Shown piece after piece: positions 7,435 to 15,765 of a stretch of 16,129 bases of DNA. The stretch's first letter is position 1, and each line of letters starts with the position of its first letter. The stretch is from NCBI GenBank assembly GCA_002377645.1, contig DFQF01000088.1, positions 1-16,129 of the forward strand, given 5' to 3'. A program made the position numbers and the translations under genes. Below the pieces are notes generated by a model. That model made no database searches and was not told where the DNA came from. It worked only from the letters and a program-made list of their open reading frames with translations. The DNA comes from Nitrospinaceae bacterium UBA3496 (lineage in GTDB: Bacteria > UBA8248).

Positions 7435-7463
7435 TTTTTCTCCTGTGAGCTGAGATTAATTCG

Positions 7464-8261
7464 TTAAAGTCCAGATTTTTTTGCAACTTCTCTTATCATA
7501 TTTGCTTGAGCAGATGCGCCAGCAATCATGAAATTTAAATCACTTCCACTAAGTATAAATCGCATACCTTCACTAATTCTCTTTTCTATAAGATCTGGTT
7601 GATAGGAACCACCCATGCCAGGAGTTTTTCCGTGCTTTGTGCATGCATTTACAACTTGTTCATAAACTTTGTTCACTTTAGGATGGTCATGTTGTCCAGT
7701 AATACCCATTCCAGTACTTAAATCATTTGTTCCTATTAAAAGAACATCAATTCCATCAACGGATGCTATTTCATCCGCCTTATCTCCTGCTTCAGGAGTT
7801 TCAATCATTGCAACGAGTAAAGTTTCGTTGTTTACCTCTTGTAACAGTTCTTTTGGATTCATATGTTCAAATTTAGCGTGTGCAAGACCACCGCCTGAAC
7901 TACGATTTCCTTCCATAGGGAATTTACAAATAGAGACGAGTTTTTCTGCTTCTTTTGCATTATTTACGTGCGGCAAGATAATTCCTTGAGCCCCGCTATC
8001 TAAAATCCTTGTGCTGAGATGTGGGTCAAGGTCAGCGACTCTAACTAGAGGAGTGATTTCTTGAGTAAGTGCTGCAATAGAAATTTGTTGAGCAGTTTCA
8101 AGAGTAAAGGGTCCATGTTCTAGGTCTATAAAAAGCCAGTCGTAACCAGAAGCCTTCATAGCTAGCCCTACTTCAACGGTATTTGCCATTCTCACTCCGG
8201 AACCCAAAGTTACTTTTCCATCCTTGCATTTTTGTTTCGTTAAGTTTTTAATTACTCCCAT
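7464..8261 (-). CDS. HpcH/HpaI family class II aldolase
   Basis: This enzyme cleaves (or forms) hydroxy-oxo acids through a divalent-metal-stabilised pyruvate-type enolate. Its closest known chemistry is that of 4-hydroxy-2-oxo-heptanedioate (HpaI) and 2-keto-3-deoxy-rhamnonate aldolases. At 265 residues it has the family's length. Key residues line up with HpaI: His49 in D-L-E-H-G-P, Arg74 in L-V-R-V, metal ligand Glu154 in M-I-E-T-P-E-A, and metal ligand Asp180 in G-T-N-D-L-S. The phosphate-loop-like G-N-R-S-S-G-G-G (118-125) differs mildly from the family's usual R-x-x-G. The ATG has GGAGAG five bases upstream. It is the first gene of a minus-strand unit with the FAH gene and lies divergent from the VOC-monooxygenase-reductase unit, sharing a 132-bp control region. 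Confidence 0.92.
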   Translation of the reverse strand: MGVIKNLTKQKCKDGKVTLGSGVRMANTVEVGLAMKASGYDWLFIDLEHGPFTLETAQQISIAALTQEITPLVRVADLDPHLSTRILDSGAQGIILPHVNNAKEAEKLVSICKFPMEGNRSSGGGLAHAKFEHMNPKELLQEVNNETLLVAMIETPEAGDKADEIASVDGIDVLLIGTNDLSTGMGITGQHDHPKVNKVYEQVVNACTKHGKTPGMGGSYQPDLIEKRISEGMRFILSGSDLNFMIAGASAQANMIREVAKKSGL

Positions 8262-8393
8262 GATTCTCTCCCAGAGAAATATTTGATAGGGTAGGTTCTT
8301 CTCTATAAATTGTATGTAAGACTATACGTACTTCATAATTGTTTCTTCGGCAAGGAGAATTTTTTTCTTAAAACAAAAATTAGGAGAAAATAG
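8262..8393. promoter_or_regulatory. Divergent control region of the two catabolic operons
   Basis: This 132-bp gap lies between the aldolase (minus) and VOC (plus) genes and must hold both promoters. Plus-strand candidates are TTGATA at 8283-8288 with TAAATT at 8306-8311 (17-bp spacing, mediocre -10). An imperfect inverted repeat centred at 8325 (8313-8337, seven of twelve pairs matching, outer arms TATG/CATA) could be an operator. The ribosome-binding sites at both edges are clear: GGAGAG for the minus gene and TAGGAGA at 8381-8387 for the plus gene. Promoter and operator calls are tentative. Confidence 0.35.
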
Positions 8394-8882
8394 TTGATTC
8401 GGAATCTTAGGCTACAACATATGGGAATTAAGGTTCGCGACTTGGATCGTTCGATTAAATTCTATCATGAAGTACTTGGTTTTCAATTACGTTCAAAACA
8501 TAAAGAAGGGAATCATCCAGAAACTCCTTTTGGAAGTGCTTTTATGTATCTGGATAAATATCATCATCAACTCGCGATTTTTTCTGTGCCGCATGATTGG
8601 GTTTCACAAGAAGGAGAAGACACGGTCCCAAGGAAAGATATTGGTCTCCATCATCTTGCCTTTGAAGTTTCAGGAAAGAAAGATTTTGAGGATGCAGTTT
8701 CTTTTATAAAATCCAGAGAAGAAATTAGGGTTGTATGGGGACCTTTAAGATTAGATGGTACAAATGGGTTGTGGGGTGGACACGAAGCAATTTATTTTCT
8801 AGATCCTGATGGAAATCGAATTGAAATTTTCCATGATTCAGATATCTTTGTCGGAAGTGCACCTGCATGGGTAAATAAATAA
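8394..8882 (+). CDS. VOC-superfamily metalloenzyme (glyoxalase/extradiol dioxygenase-like)
   Basis: This 162-residue protein has a single vicinal-oxygen-chelate unit of two beta-alpha-beta-beta-beta modules. Likely metal ligands are His9 (L-Q-H-M-G-I-K-V), His87 (L-H-H-L-A-F-E-V) and Glu144 (D-P-D-G-N-R-I-E-I-F). That is the two-His-one-Glu set of type I extradiol dioxygenases and related enzymes. D-L-D-R-S-I-K-F-Y-H-E-V-L-G-F (residues 16-30) is the standard first helix. The start is TTG at 8394 with TAGGAGA eight bases upstream; the family's N-terminal strand begins a few residues later, as expected. It opens a plus-strand operon with the SsuD-like monooxygenase and the MDR reductase. It may be a CatE-like ring-cleaving dioxygenase, but lyase or isomerase activity is equally open. 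Confidence 0.85.
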   Translation: MIRNLRLQHMGIKVRDLDRSIKFYHEVLGFQLRSKHKEGNHPETPFGSAFMYLDKYHHQLAIFSVPHDWVSQEGEDTVPRKDIGLHHLAFEVSGKKDFEDAVSFIKSREEIRVVWGPLRLDGTNGLWGGHEAIYFLDPDGNRIEIFHDSDIFVGSAPAWVNK

Positions 8883-8901
8883 ATTTTAATTGAGGGCAAG
8901 T

Positions 8902-10014
8902 ATGAAAAAACCAATTAGACCAATTCCAAAATTTGACTGGTTTATACCTATAGATGGGGATGGAAGTCATATTGGAACCGAGGTTGCTGAGAGACCGCCA
9001 ACTTTCGATTATCTGCGTGAAGTAGTACAGGCTGCAGAGAGAAATGGTTTTTATTCAATGTTAATTCCTACCAGATTTGCAAATGGGCTCTTTGATGAAA
9101 GGGCTCCATTGTCTGAGACTTGGACGATGGTTACTGCACTTGCAGCAGTAACTTCGAAAATCCGATTTTTGATAGCGGTTCGTCCAGGGTTTATTAATAC
9201 AGGACTTTTTTCTCAAATGGCTTCTACTCTTAGCCAGATTTCTAATGGAAGAATAGATTTGAATGTTGTGCCTGGGGGTATTAAGGGTGAGTTTGAGAAA
9301 ATGGGAGAAAATATAGACCATGACACAAGATACGAAAGAGCAGAGGAATTTATTGCTGCTCTAAGAAAGCTTTGGGAGAGTCCAGAATCTATTGATTTTA
9401 AGGGGGAGCATATTCGGTTGAATAATGTTCACTGTTCTCCTGGTCCTTTGAATGATATTCAGTTTTATCTAGGAGGAGCATCTCCCGCTGCCCTTAAACT
9501 AGCTGGTTCACAATCTGATGTTTATTTGGGTTGGATTTCAAAATTAGATGAGGTTAGGAAACATCTTGAAAGAGCAAGAAAATCCTTTTCTGATTTTGGA
9601 AGAAATCCAAGCTTTGGTCTTCGTACACATATCATTATGAGAAATGTAGAAGAAGATGCATGGGCTGAGGCTAGCGAGTTACTTTCTCAAGCATCGAATA
9701 GTGTGAAGAAACAAAGAACATCACTTGTTTCTGGGACAACTATGGTTGGAGCGGCAGAACAAGCTAGAGAGTTTGAAGATTATAAGGTAGATACTCATCT
9801 TTGGAATGGTATTTCAACGGTTAGAGTTAACTGTGGTTCTGCTCTTGTTGGAAACCCAGAACAAATTGCAAATGAGTTACTTTTGTACTGGAAATTGGGA
9901 ATAGATGAATTTATTCTATCTGGATATCCTCATTTAGAGGAATGTGATCGAATTGCGGATGACCTTATTCCTAGAGTTCATGAATTGATAGAATCTGAAA
10001 GAAGAAAATCATAA
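8902..10014 (+). CDS. SsuD-like FMNH2-dependent (LLM class) monooxygenase
   Basis: This 370-residue TIM-barrel flavin monooxygenase belongs to the alkanesulfonate monooxygenase branch. It uses reduced FMN and oxygen, in SsuD to release sulfite and an aldehyde from sulfonates. Family signs run through the whole chain: W-F-I-P-I-D-G-D-G (13-21), L-I-P-T (54-57), A-V-R-P-G (92-96), N-V-V-P-G-G (121-126) and S-G-Y-P-H-L-E-E (340-347). Residues matching SsuD His228, Arg297 and Tyr331 are His243, Arg308 and Tyr342. The SsuD Cys54 site (R-S-C-E-D-S-W) is replaced by a longer cysteine-free loop, residues 58-74. I chose ATG 8902 with GAGGG five bases upstream; the in-frame TTG at 8890 has no such site. 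It sits 19 bp after the VOC gene. No flavin reductase partner is in the window. Confidence 0.9.
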   Translation: MKKPIRPIPKFDWFIPIDGDGSHIGTEVAERPPTFDYLREVVQAAERNGFYSMLIPTRFANGLFDERAPLSETWTMVTALAAVTSKIRFLIAVRPGFINTGLFSQMASTLSQISNGRIDLNVVPGGIKGEFEKMGENIDHDTRYERAEEFIAALRKLWESPESIDFKGEHIRLNNVHCSPGPLNDIQFYLGGASPAALKLAGSQSDVYLGWISKLDEVRKHLERARKSFSDFGRNPSFGLRTHIIMRNVEEDAWAEASELLSQASNSVKKQRTSLVSGTTMVGAAEQAREFEDYKVDTHLWNGISTVRVNCGSALVGNPEQIANELLLYWKLGIDEFILSGYPHLEECDRIADDLIPRVHELIESERRKS

Positions 10015-10033
10015 TTGTTTCAGGGAGTAAAAT

Positions 10034-11017
10034 ATGCGAGCAATTTGGTATGAAAAATATGGTCCTGCGGACGAGGTCCTCATTTATGGAGAGTTAGAAA
10101 AACCTGAAGTAGGTCCAGATGAAGTAAGAATTAGGTTGCATGCTTCTGGTGCGAATCCTTCTGATTTTAAGGCTCGTTTAGGCGGTAGAGGAGAAATGGT
10201 TTGGCCTAAAATTATCCCACATAGTGATGGTGCTGGGGTTGTAGACAAAGTTGGTTCGAGCGTTGGTTCCTTTGCCGAAGGAGATCGTGTTTGGGTCTTT
10301 AATGCACAATGGCAAAGGCCAATGGGTACTGCATGCGAGTTCGTTGTACTTCCCGAGAGACAAGTGGTTCCACTCCCTGAAAATGTTTCATTTGAAGAAG
10401 GCGCATGTCTAGCAATACCTGCGATGACCGCACATTTAGGTCTTTTTCTTGGTCGATCTCTTAAGGATAAAGTTGTCTTGGTGATTGGAGGTGCGGGTGC
10501 AGTAGGAAATTATGGAATTCAACTTGCTAAATGGGCTGGAGCAAAAGTTATAACAACAATCAGTTCTGATGAAAAAGCTGCTATTGCTTTAAAGGTAGGT
10601 GCAGACGATGTAGTGAATTATAAAAATAATCCGACTATTACAGAAGAAATTTTAGATATGACATCTGGGCAGGGAGTAGATCAAATTTTAGACGTTGATT
10701 TCGGAGAAAATTTGCCTGTAACTAAACAAGTTTTAAAAGAGAATGGTGTTATTGCGGCGTATGGTTCTACTAGAGTTCCAGAGCCAGAATTTGCTTGGTA
10801 TGACATGATGCGGAAAAATTATACGATAAGAATGATTTATATGTATTCAGTTCCTGACAGAGATGCTTTGAAGGCATGTGAAGATATTGTCCGATCTTGC
10901 GAAGAATACCCTCTTGTTCATCAAATTGGATCAGTTTTTCCTTTGGAAGATACAGTTTCTGCACATAAGAAAATGGAAAAATTCGAGAATACAGGAAATG
11001 TGGTAGTTAAAATCTAG
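10034..11017 (+). CDS. Zinc-independent MDR oxidoreductase (quinone reductase-like)
   Basis: This 327-residue medium-chain reductase resembles NADPH:quinone oxidoreductase (Qor) and enone reductases. The N-terminal GroES-like domain has S-G-A-N-P-S-D-F-K-A-R (38-48) and I-P-H-S-D-G-A-G-V-V (61-70). The Rossmann motif is G-G-A-G-A-V-G-N-Y-G-I-Q-L-A-K (152-166). The G-H-E zinc motif and structural zinc cysteines of alcohol dehydrogenases are absent, so it should reduce carbon-carbon double bonds or quinones with NADPH. The ATG has CAGGGAG at 10021-10027. It follows the monooxygenase by 19 bp, the same gap as between the previous pair, and is the last gene of that operon. A role in reducing an unsaturated intermediate of the pathway is an inference from context. 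Confidence 0.9.
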   Translation: MRAIWYEKYGPADEVLIYGELEKPEVGPDEVRIRLHASGANPSDFKARLGGRGEMVWPKIIPHSDGAGVVDKVGSSVGSFAEGDRVWVFNAQWQRPMGTACEFVVLPERQVVPLPENVSFEEGACLAIPAMTAHLGLFLGRSLKDKVVLVIGGAGAVGNYGIQLAKWAGAKVITTISSDEKAAIALKVGADDVVNYKNNPTITEEILDMTSGQGVDQILDVDFGENLPVTKQVLKENGVIAAYGSTRVPEPEFAWYDMMRKNYTIRMIYMYSVPDRDALKACEDIVRSCEEYPLVHQIGSVFPLEDTVSAHKKMEKFENTGNVVVKI

Positions 11018-11024
11018 AAAATTT

Positions 11025-11354
11025 TTAGTATCTTGGAATATTTGGATCAATCTCATTAGCCCATGCTTCTATTCCACCTTGCATATTTTTTACATCATAA
11101 AAGTCGAGTTGTCTAAGAAATTGAGTAACCATCGCACTTCTCTGTCCGTGATGACAGAAAACAACTATAGGAATATCATCATCCAAAAGGTTGATCTTAG
11201 AGGGAACATCACCCATCGGAATATGCATAGAGTTTGAAATTTTAGCAATTTCTAATTCTTCATCCTCACGAACGTCAAGAAAAATAAATTCCTCTCCCTT
11301 GTCGCGTAAAGATTGAACTTCAGAAGGCTGAATATTAAAAGTATCCTGTTCCAT
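11025..11354 (-). CDS. Single-domain rhodanese (sulfurtransferase)
   Basis: This 109-residue rhodanese resembles GlpE/PspE proteins and probably carries persulfide sulfur on Cys67. The active loop is C67-H-H-G-Q-R-S, framed by F-L-D-V-R-E (25-30), H-I-P-M-G-D-V and the C-terminal M-Q-G-G-I-E-A-W. No signal peptide is present, so it is cytosolic. The ATG is preceded only by a weak GGA. It follows thiC by 31 bp on the same strand and so is probably co-transcribed under the same TPP riboswitch. A link to sulfur transfer for thiazole synthesis is plausible but not shown by the sequence. It is convergent with the MDR gene, with seven bases between stops. Confidence 0.92.
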   Translation of the reverse strand: MEQDTFNIQPSEVQSLRDKGEEFIFLDVREDEELEIAKISNSMHIPMGDVPSKINLLDDDIPIVVFCHHGQRSAMVTQFLRQLDFYDVKNMQGGIEAWANEIDPNIPRY

Positions 11355-11385
11355 TGTGTCCAGAAAAAATATTTAATTACCGAAT

Positions 11386-13220
<1,835 letters not shown>

Positions 13221-13231
<11 letters not shown>

Positions 13232-13297
13232 TACGCCGGCATTGTCCGGTTCAGGTTTCAAGGGTATTTTCTCAGCCCGTGGCACCCCCAGCGAAAC
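13221..13297 (-). ncRNA. TPP riboswitch (THI element)
   Basis: On the minus strand this leader carries the THI-box signature. P1 is closed by TTCGCT/AGCGAA (plus-strand 13222-13227 with 13290-13295). GGGGTGCC (13281-13288) leads into a minimal P3 (GCC-ACG-GGC), then CTGAGA (13270-13275), ACCC, and CTTGAAACCTGAAC, a slight variant of the usual CCTGA block. P5 CCGG-ACAATG-CCGG (13236-13249) comes next, then CGTAGGGAAG. All core elements for recognising both pyrimidine and pyrophosphate are present. It lies about 80 nt before the thiC start and a few bases after the predicted transcription start, as expected for thiamine feedback control. Confidence 0.97.
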
Positions 13298-13307
13298 TAC
13301 AAGACAA

Positions 13308-13336
13308 ACTTTACCAATCAATCGCTTCAAGGTCAA
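13308..13336 (-). promoter_or_regulatory. Sigma-70-type promoter for thiC-rhodanese
   Basis: Read on the minus strand, TTGACC (plus-strand 13331-13336) is separated by 17 bases from TAAAGT (13308-13313). The predicted start near 13301 is only a few bases before the riboswitch P1 stem, which strongly favours this placement. Confidence 0.65.
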
Positions 13337-13478
13337 AGTACATTCTTACTAAGGATTTATTTTTTAAGTTGAACTGAAATTTTTATTTTAAACTCTATTG
13401 TAGTAGTCTTCTTATTTCTTGTATCTTTTTCCGTAGAGTTTTGGTTTTTTTTATTGTTTTTTTGAGGAACAAGAAATT
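13337..13478. other. Upstream region of the VCBS-repeat gene
   Basis: Very AT-rich, with several T runs (13359-13365, 13381-13390, 13442-13463). TTGAAC at 13369-13374 could be a plus-strand -35 box, but no good -10 follows at 16-18 bp. A GAGGA ribosome-binding site is at 13464-13468. No open reading frame or RNA gene was recognised here. Confidence 0.4.
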
Positions 13479-15410
13479 ATGCGCTTAAGTTTTAATCGTT
13501 TGAAAAGATTTTTTCTATGTTTATTCCTCTTTTCTTTTGTAAGTGTTGGATTTTATCCATCTATTGTTTACTCATTAAATTATACTAGTTCAATTGAAGT
13601 CCTTAGTAAAAAAGTACATACCTATTATCCCCATGTCCAAGGTTCAATTGTTGCAATAAAAGGAGCCGATCTTTATTTAAGTATTGGTTCTAGAAATAGA
13701 GTTGTGAAAGGGTTAACGATAGGAGTTTTTCGGGAGGGGAAAGTTTTTAAACATCCTATTACAGGAGAGTCCCTCGGGTCGTTAGAAAAAAATGTTGCAG
13801 AAATCAAGATAGTTGAAGTGAGAGAGAAATTTTCTATTGCAAGAGTGACCCGTTTGGCTCCCGGAAGCGAACTCATGCCTAGAGTAAAAGACAAAGTTCG
13901 AGCTTCTTCTGCAAAGATTAGAATTGCGGTTCTCCCTTTTGCAAATCTTACAGACGAACCTTATAGCGCGGATTTATTAACTAGAGAACTTGGCAAATCG
14001 CTCTCGAAAAAGGGAAGATTTGATGTTTTCGATATAGATCAGTTAGAAGTGTGGCTATTGAAAAATGGGATTCCCGAAGATAAAATTTTAGAAGGGAAAA
14101 ATTCTATTTCTTTGAGAAACGAAGTTCGATCAGATTTCGCGATAGCAAGTGAAATTGTCGATGTGAAGGGAAAAACTTTTCTGAAGAGTAAAATTATTTC
14201 TCTTAGTAGCAGACGTGTTCTGTTTGAAGCTATCTCTTCTGTAAGTAAATTGCCCTATGCGGAAGGAGTCCCGAAGAAAGGAACTTTGAAAAGAGGAAAA
14301 AGAAGAAGAGGATTCTTTGCTTTTGGTGGAAATTTCCAACGATCAACTTCCGGTCTTCCCGGAGTGTCAATGATGGGCGGGGTAAAAGCTTTCCATTTTG
14401 ACAAATTAGGGGTGAGAGGTGTGGTTGCAACGGATTTAGATAAAGATGGAAAAAACGAGCTGTTAATTATCACTTCTACACAATTAATAGCATTTCAAAT
14501 TCTAAATAACAAAATTCGTGAGTTGTTCCGTTATGATGCTGGTGTAGGAAATGATTTTCGTTGGATTGATGCAGCGGATTTGAATTCAAATGGGAAACCT
14601 GAAATTTATTTAGCGACTTATGAACATGATAATCTTACCTCTCTGGTATTTGAAGTAAAACAAAAAAAGTTTGTGAAAATATTTTCCAAAAGAAACGTTT
14701 TTTTCCGTGTTTTGAAAACGAGGAAGAAAGGCCCTTCTTCAAAGGATAAGGATGTTTCTTTGCTGTTAGGGCAATCCCAAGGTTTTGATGAACCATTTAC
14801 CGGTCCTATCAGGAGATATGCATGGTCTAAGGATAAGATTGTTGAAATATCTTCTTATAAATTGCCAGAAGATTATGAGATTCTTGGATTTTCTCTATGG
14901 GATATCGACAGAGACGGAAAATTAAATGTAATTGAGATCGGAAAAGATGACAAACTCCGTGTGCGAAGTAGATCGGGCAGTGTTTTTTATAAAAGTGCAG
15001 AATATTATGGTGGTCCGGTACATCGTTTCCATTCTAATGAAGATAGAAGAACTTCGACTACTATTTCAGAGTACGATATTTTGATTCGTTCCAGAATAAA
15101 GATTGAAGATACAGATGAGGATGGAATAGAAGAAGTGCTCGTTATCGCGAATCAATATTCCGGTACGCGTATAGCTCCTGGTCTTGGAATTTCTGGTGGA
15201 CAGATAGTAAGTATGGTTTGGGATGGTAGTGGTCTAAATGAATTCTGGAGGTCAAAAAAACTTTCTCAGGGAGTAGTAGATTTTGAAGTCGCAGATGGAG
15301 ATAATGATGGAAAAAAGGATTTGATTCTTGTTACTACTGATACGAGTATGTTGACAATGAATGCGTCTAGTAAAATTTATATTTATGATATCAAGAAGTA
15401 TGGAAAGTAA
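13479..15410 (+). CDS. Exported protein with FlgT/CsgG-like N-terminal domains and FG-GAP/VCBS repeats
   Basis: This 643-residue protein has a signal peptide (basic R-L-K-R start, hydrophobic 11-30, likely cleavage near residue 32). Residues 50-125 resemble a FlgT C-terminal-type beta domain, with V-V-K-G-L-T-I-G-V-F-R-E-G. Residues 146-225 look like a CsgG/TolB-N/FlgT-middle fold beginning R-I-A-V-L-P-F-A-N-L-T. After a basic linker (266-277) come FG-GAP/VCBS-type repeats with calcium-loop motifs at 319, 367, 475, 544 and 605 (for example D-L-D-K-D-G-K-N-E and D-T-D-E-D-G-I-E-E). These suggest a beta-propeller, probably periplasmic or on the outer membrane. The ATG has GAGGA ten bases upstream. 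It is monocistronic as far as visible. Its function is unknown; envelope assembly or calcium-dependent binding are possibilities. Confidence 0.85.
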   Translation: MRLSFNRLKRFFLCLFLFSFVSVGFYPSIVYSLNYTSSIEVLSKKVHTYYPHVQGSIVAIKGADLYLSIGSRNRVVKGLTIGVFREGKVFKHPITGESLGSLEKNVAEIKIVEVREKFSIARVTRLAPGSELMPRVKDKVRASSAKIRIAVLPFANLTDEPYSADLLTRELGKSLSKKGRFDVFDIDQLEVWLLKNGIPEDKILEGKNSISLRNEVRSDFAIASEIVDVKGKTFLKSKIISLSSRRVLFEAISSVSKLPYAEGVPKKGTLKRGKRRRGFFAFGGNFQRSTSGLPGVSMMGGVKAFHFDKLGVRGVVATDLDKDGKNELLIITSTQLIAFQILNNKIRELFRYDAGVGNDFRWIDAADLNSNGKPEIYLATYEHDNLTSLVFEVKQKKFVKIFSKRNVFFRVLKTRKKGPSSKDKDVSLLLGQSQGFDEPFTGPIRRYAWSKDKIVEISSYKLPEDYEILGFSLWDIDRDGKLNVIEIGKDDKLRVRSRSGSVFYKSAEYYGGPVHRFHSNEDRRTSTTISEYDILIRSRIKIEDTDEDGIEEVLVIANQYSGTRIAPGLGISGGQIVSMVWDGSGLNEFWRSKKLSQGVVDFEVADGDNDGKKDLILVTTDTSMLTMNASSKIYIYDIKKYGK

Positions 15411-15432
15411 TGTTTCCACGTATACATATAAC

Positions 15433-15474
15433 TAAAAACTGTCAATAATTTCATAATTTTCATTATAGTTTTTA
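15433..15474 (+). terminator. Possible weak terminator hairpin after the VCBS-repeat gene
   Basis: TAAAAACT (15433-15440) and AGTTTTTA (15467-15474) are perfect inverse complements around a 26-base AT-rich loop, and a T-rich stretch follows. The stem is almost all A-T and the loop is long, so termination strength is doubtful. Confidence 0.3.
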
Positions 15475-15512
15475 TTATTTTCATTAAAATACAGTATCAG
15501 ACGTGAAATATG

Positions 15513-15541
15513 TTGACTGAAAAAATGAATTTTCTTAATAT
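15513..15541 (+). promoter_or_regulatory. Near-consensus sigma-70 promoter for the porin gene
   Basis: TTGACT (15513-15518), a 17-base spacer and TAATAT (15536-15541) are close to the housekeeping consensus. The predicted start is near 15548. This leaves a 5' untranslated leader of about 217 nt before the porin ATG and fits a highly expressed outer-membrane protein. Confidence 0.7.
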
Positions 15542-15547
15542 ATTAGG

Positions 15548-15765
15548 GACTTGTAAGTTTTATTATATTCTGTAAGTGTAATAGTAGTTGCACGTGCGGT
15601 TGTGTGTGTGCGTGTATGAACAATTATAAATTTTATACACCGCCTAGAAGGAGGAGCCTATAAGAGTATAAATCTCTGAAGTTGTAAGTAGTAACATGAA
15701 GTTCTTGTAACACAGTTTTTAAAACTATTAATAGTATTAATAAGCTTAAATATTAGGAGAAAGTA
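15548..15765 (+). other. Long structured-looking leader of the porin gene
   Basis: This stretch has no convincing open reading frame. It contains the 8-base palindrome GCACGTGC (15590-15597) and an 18-base alternating purine-pyrimidine GT-rich tract (15601-15618). An inverted repeat GTGTAT/ATACAC spans 15612-15640. A Shine-Dalgarno-like AGGAGGAG (15648-15655) has no start codon after it. A palindrome AGTTTT-T-AAAACT lies at 15714-15726, overlapping by one base a tandem pair of TATTAATA units (15726-15733, 15735-15742). The gene's own AGGAGA site is at 15755-15760. It may fold or bind a regulator, for example a small RNA, as porin leaders often do. That is inference. Confidence 0.4.

Noticed and set aside
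14130..14473. Three minus-strand open frames in the VCBS-repeat gene
   Set aside because: They are mutually overlapping shadows opposite a well-supported exported protein.
15601..15640. CRISPR-like or tandem repeat unit
   Set aside because: Only a short GT-rich alternating tract and one inverted repeat; no repeat-spacer pattern.
15648..15709. Short leader peptide after AGGAGGAG
   Set aside because: No ATG, GTG or TTG at proper spacing; the only nearby ATG (15695) gives four codons.
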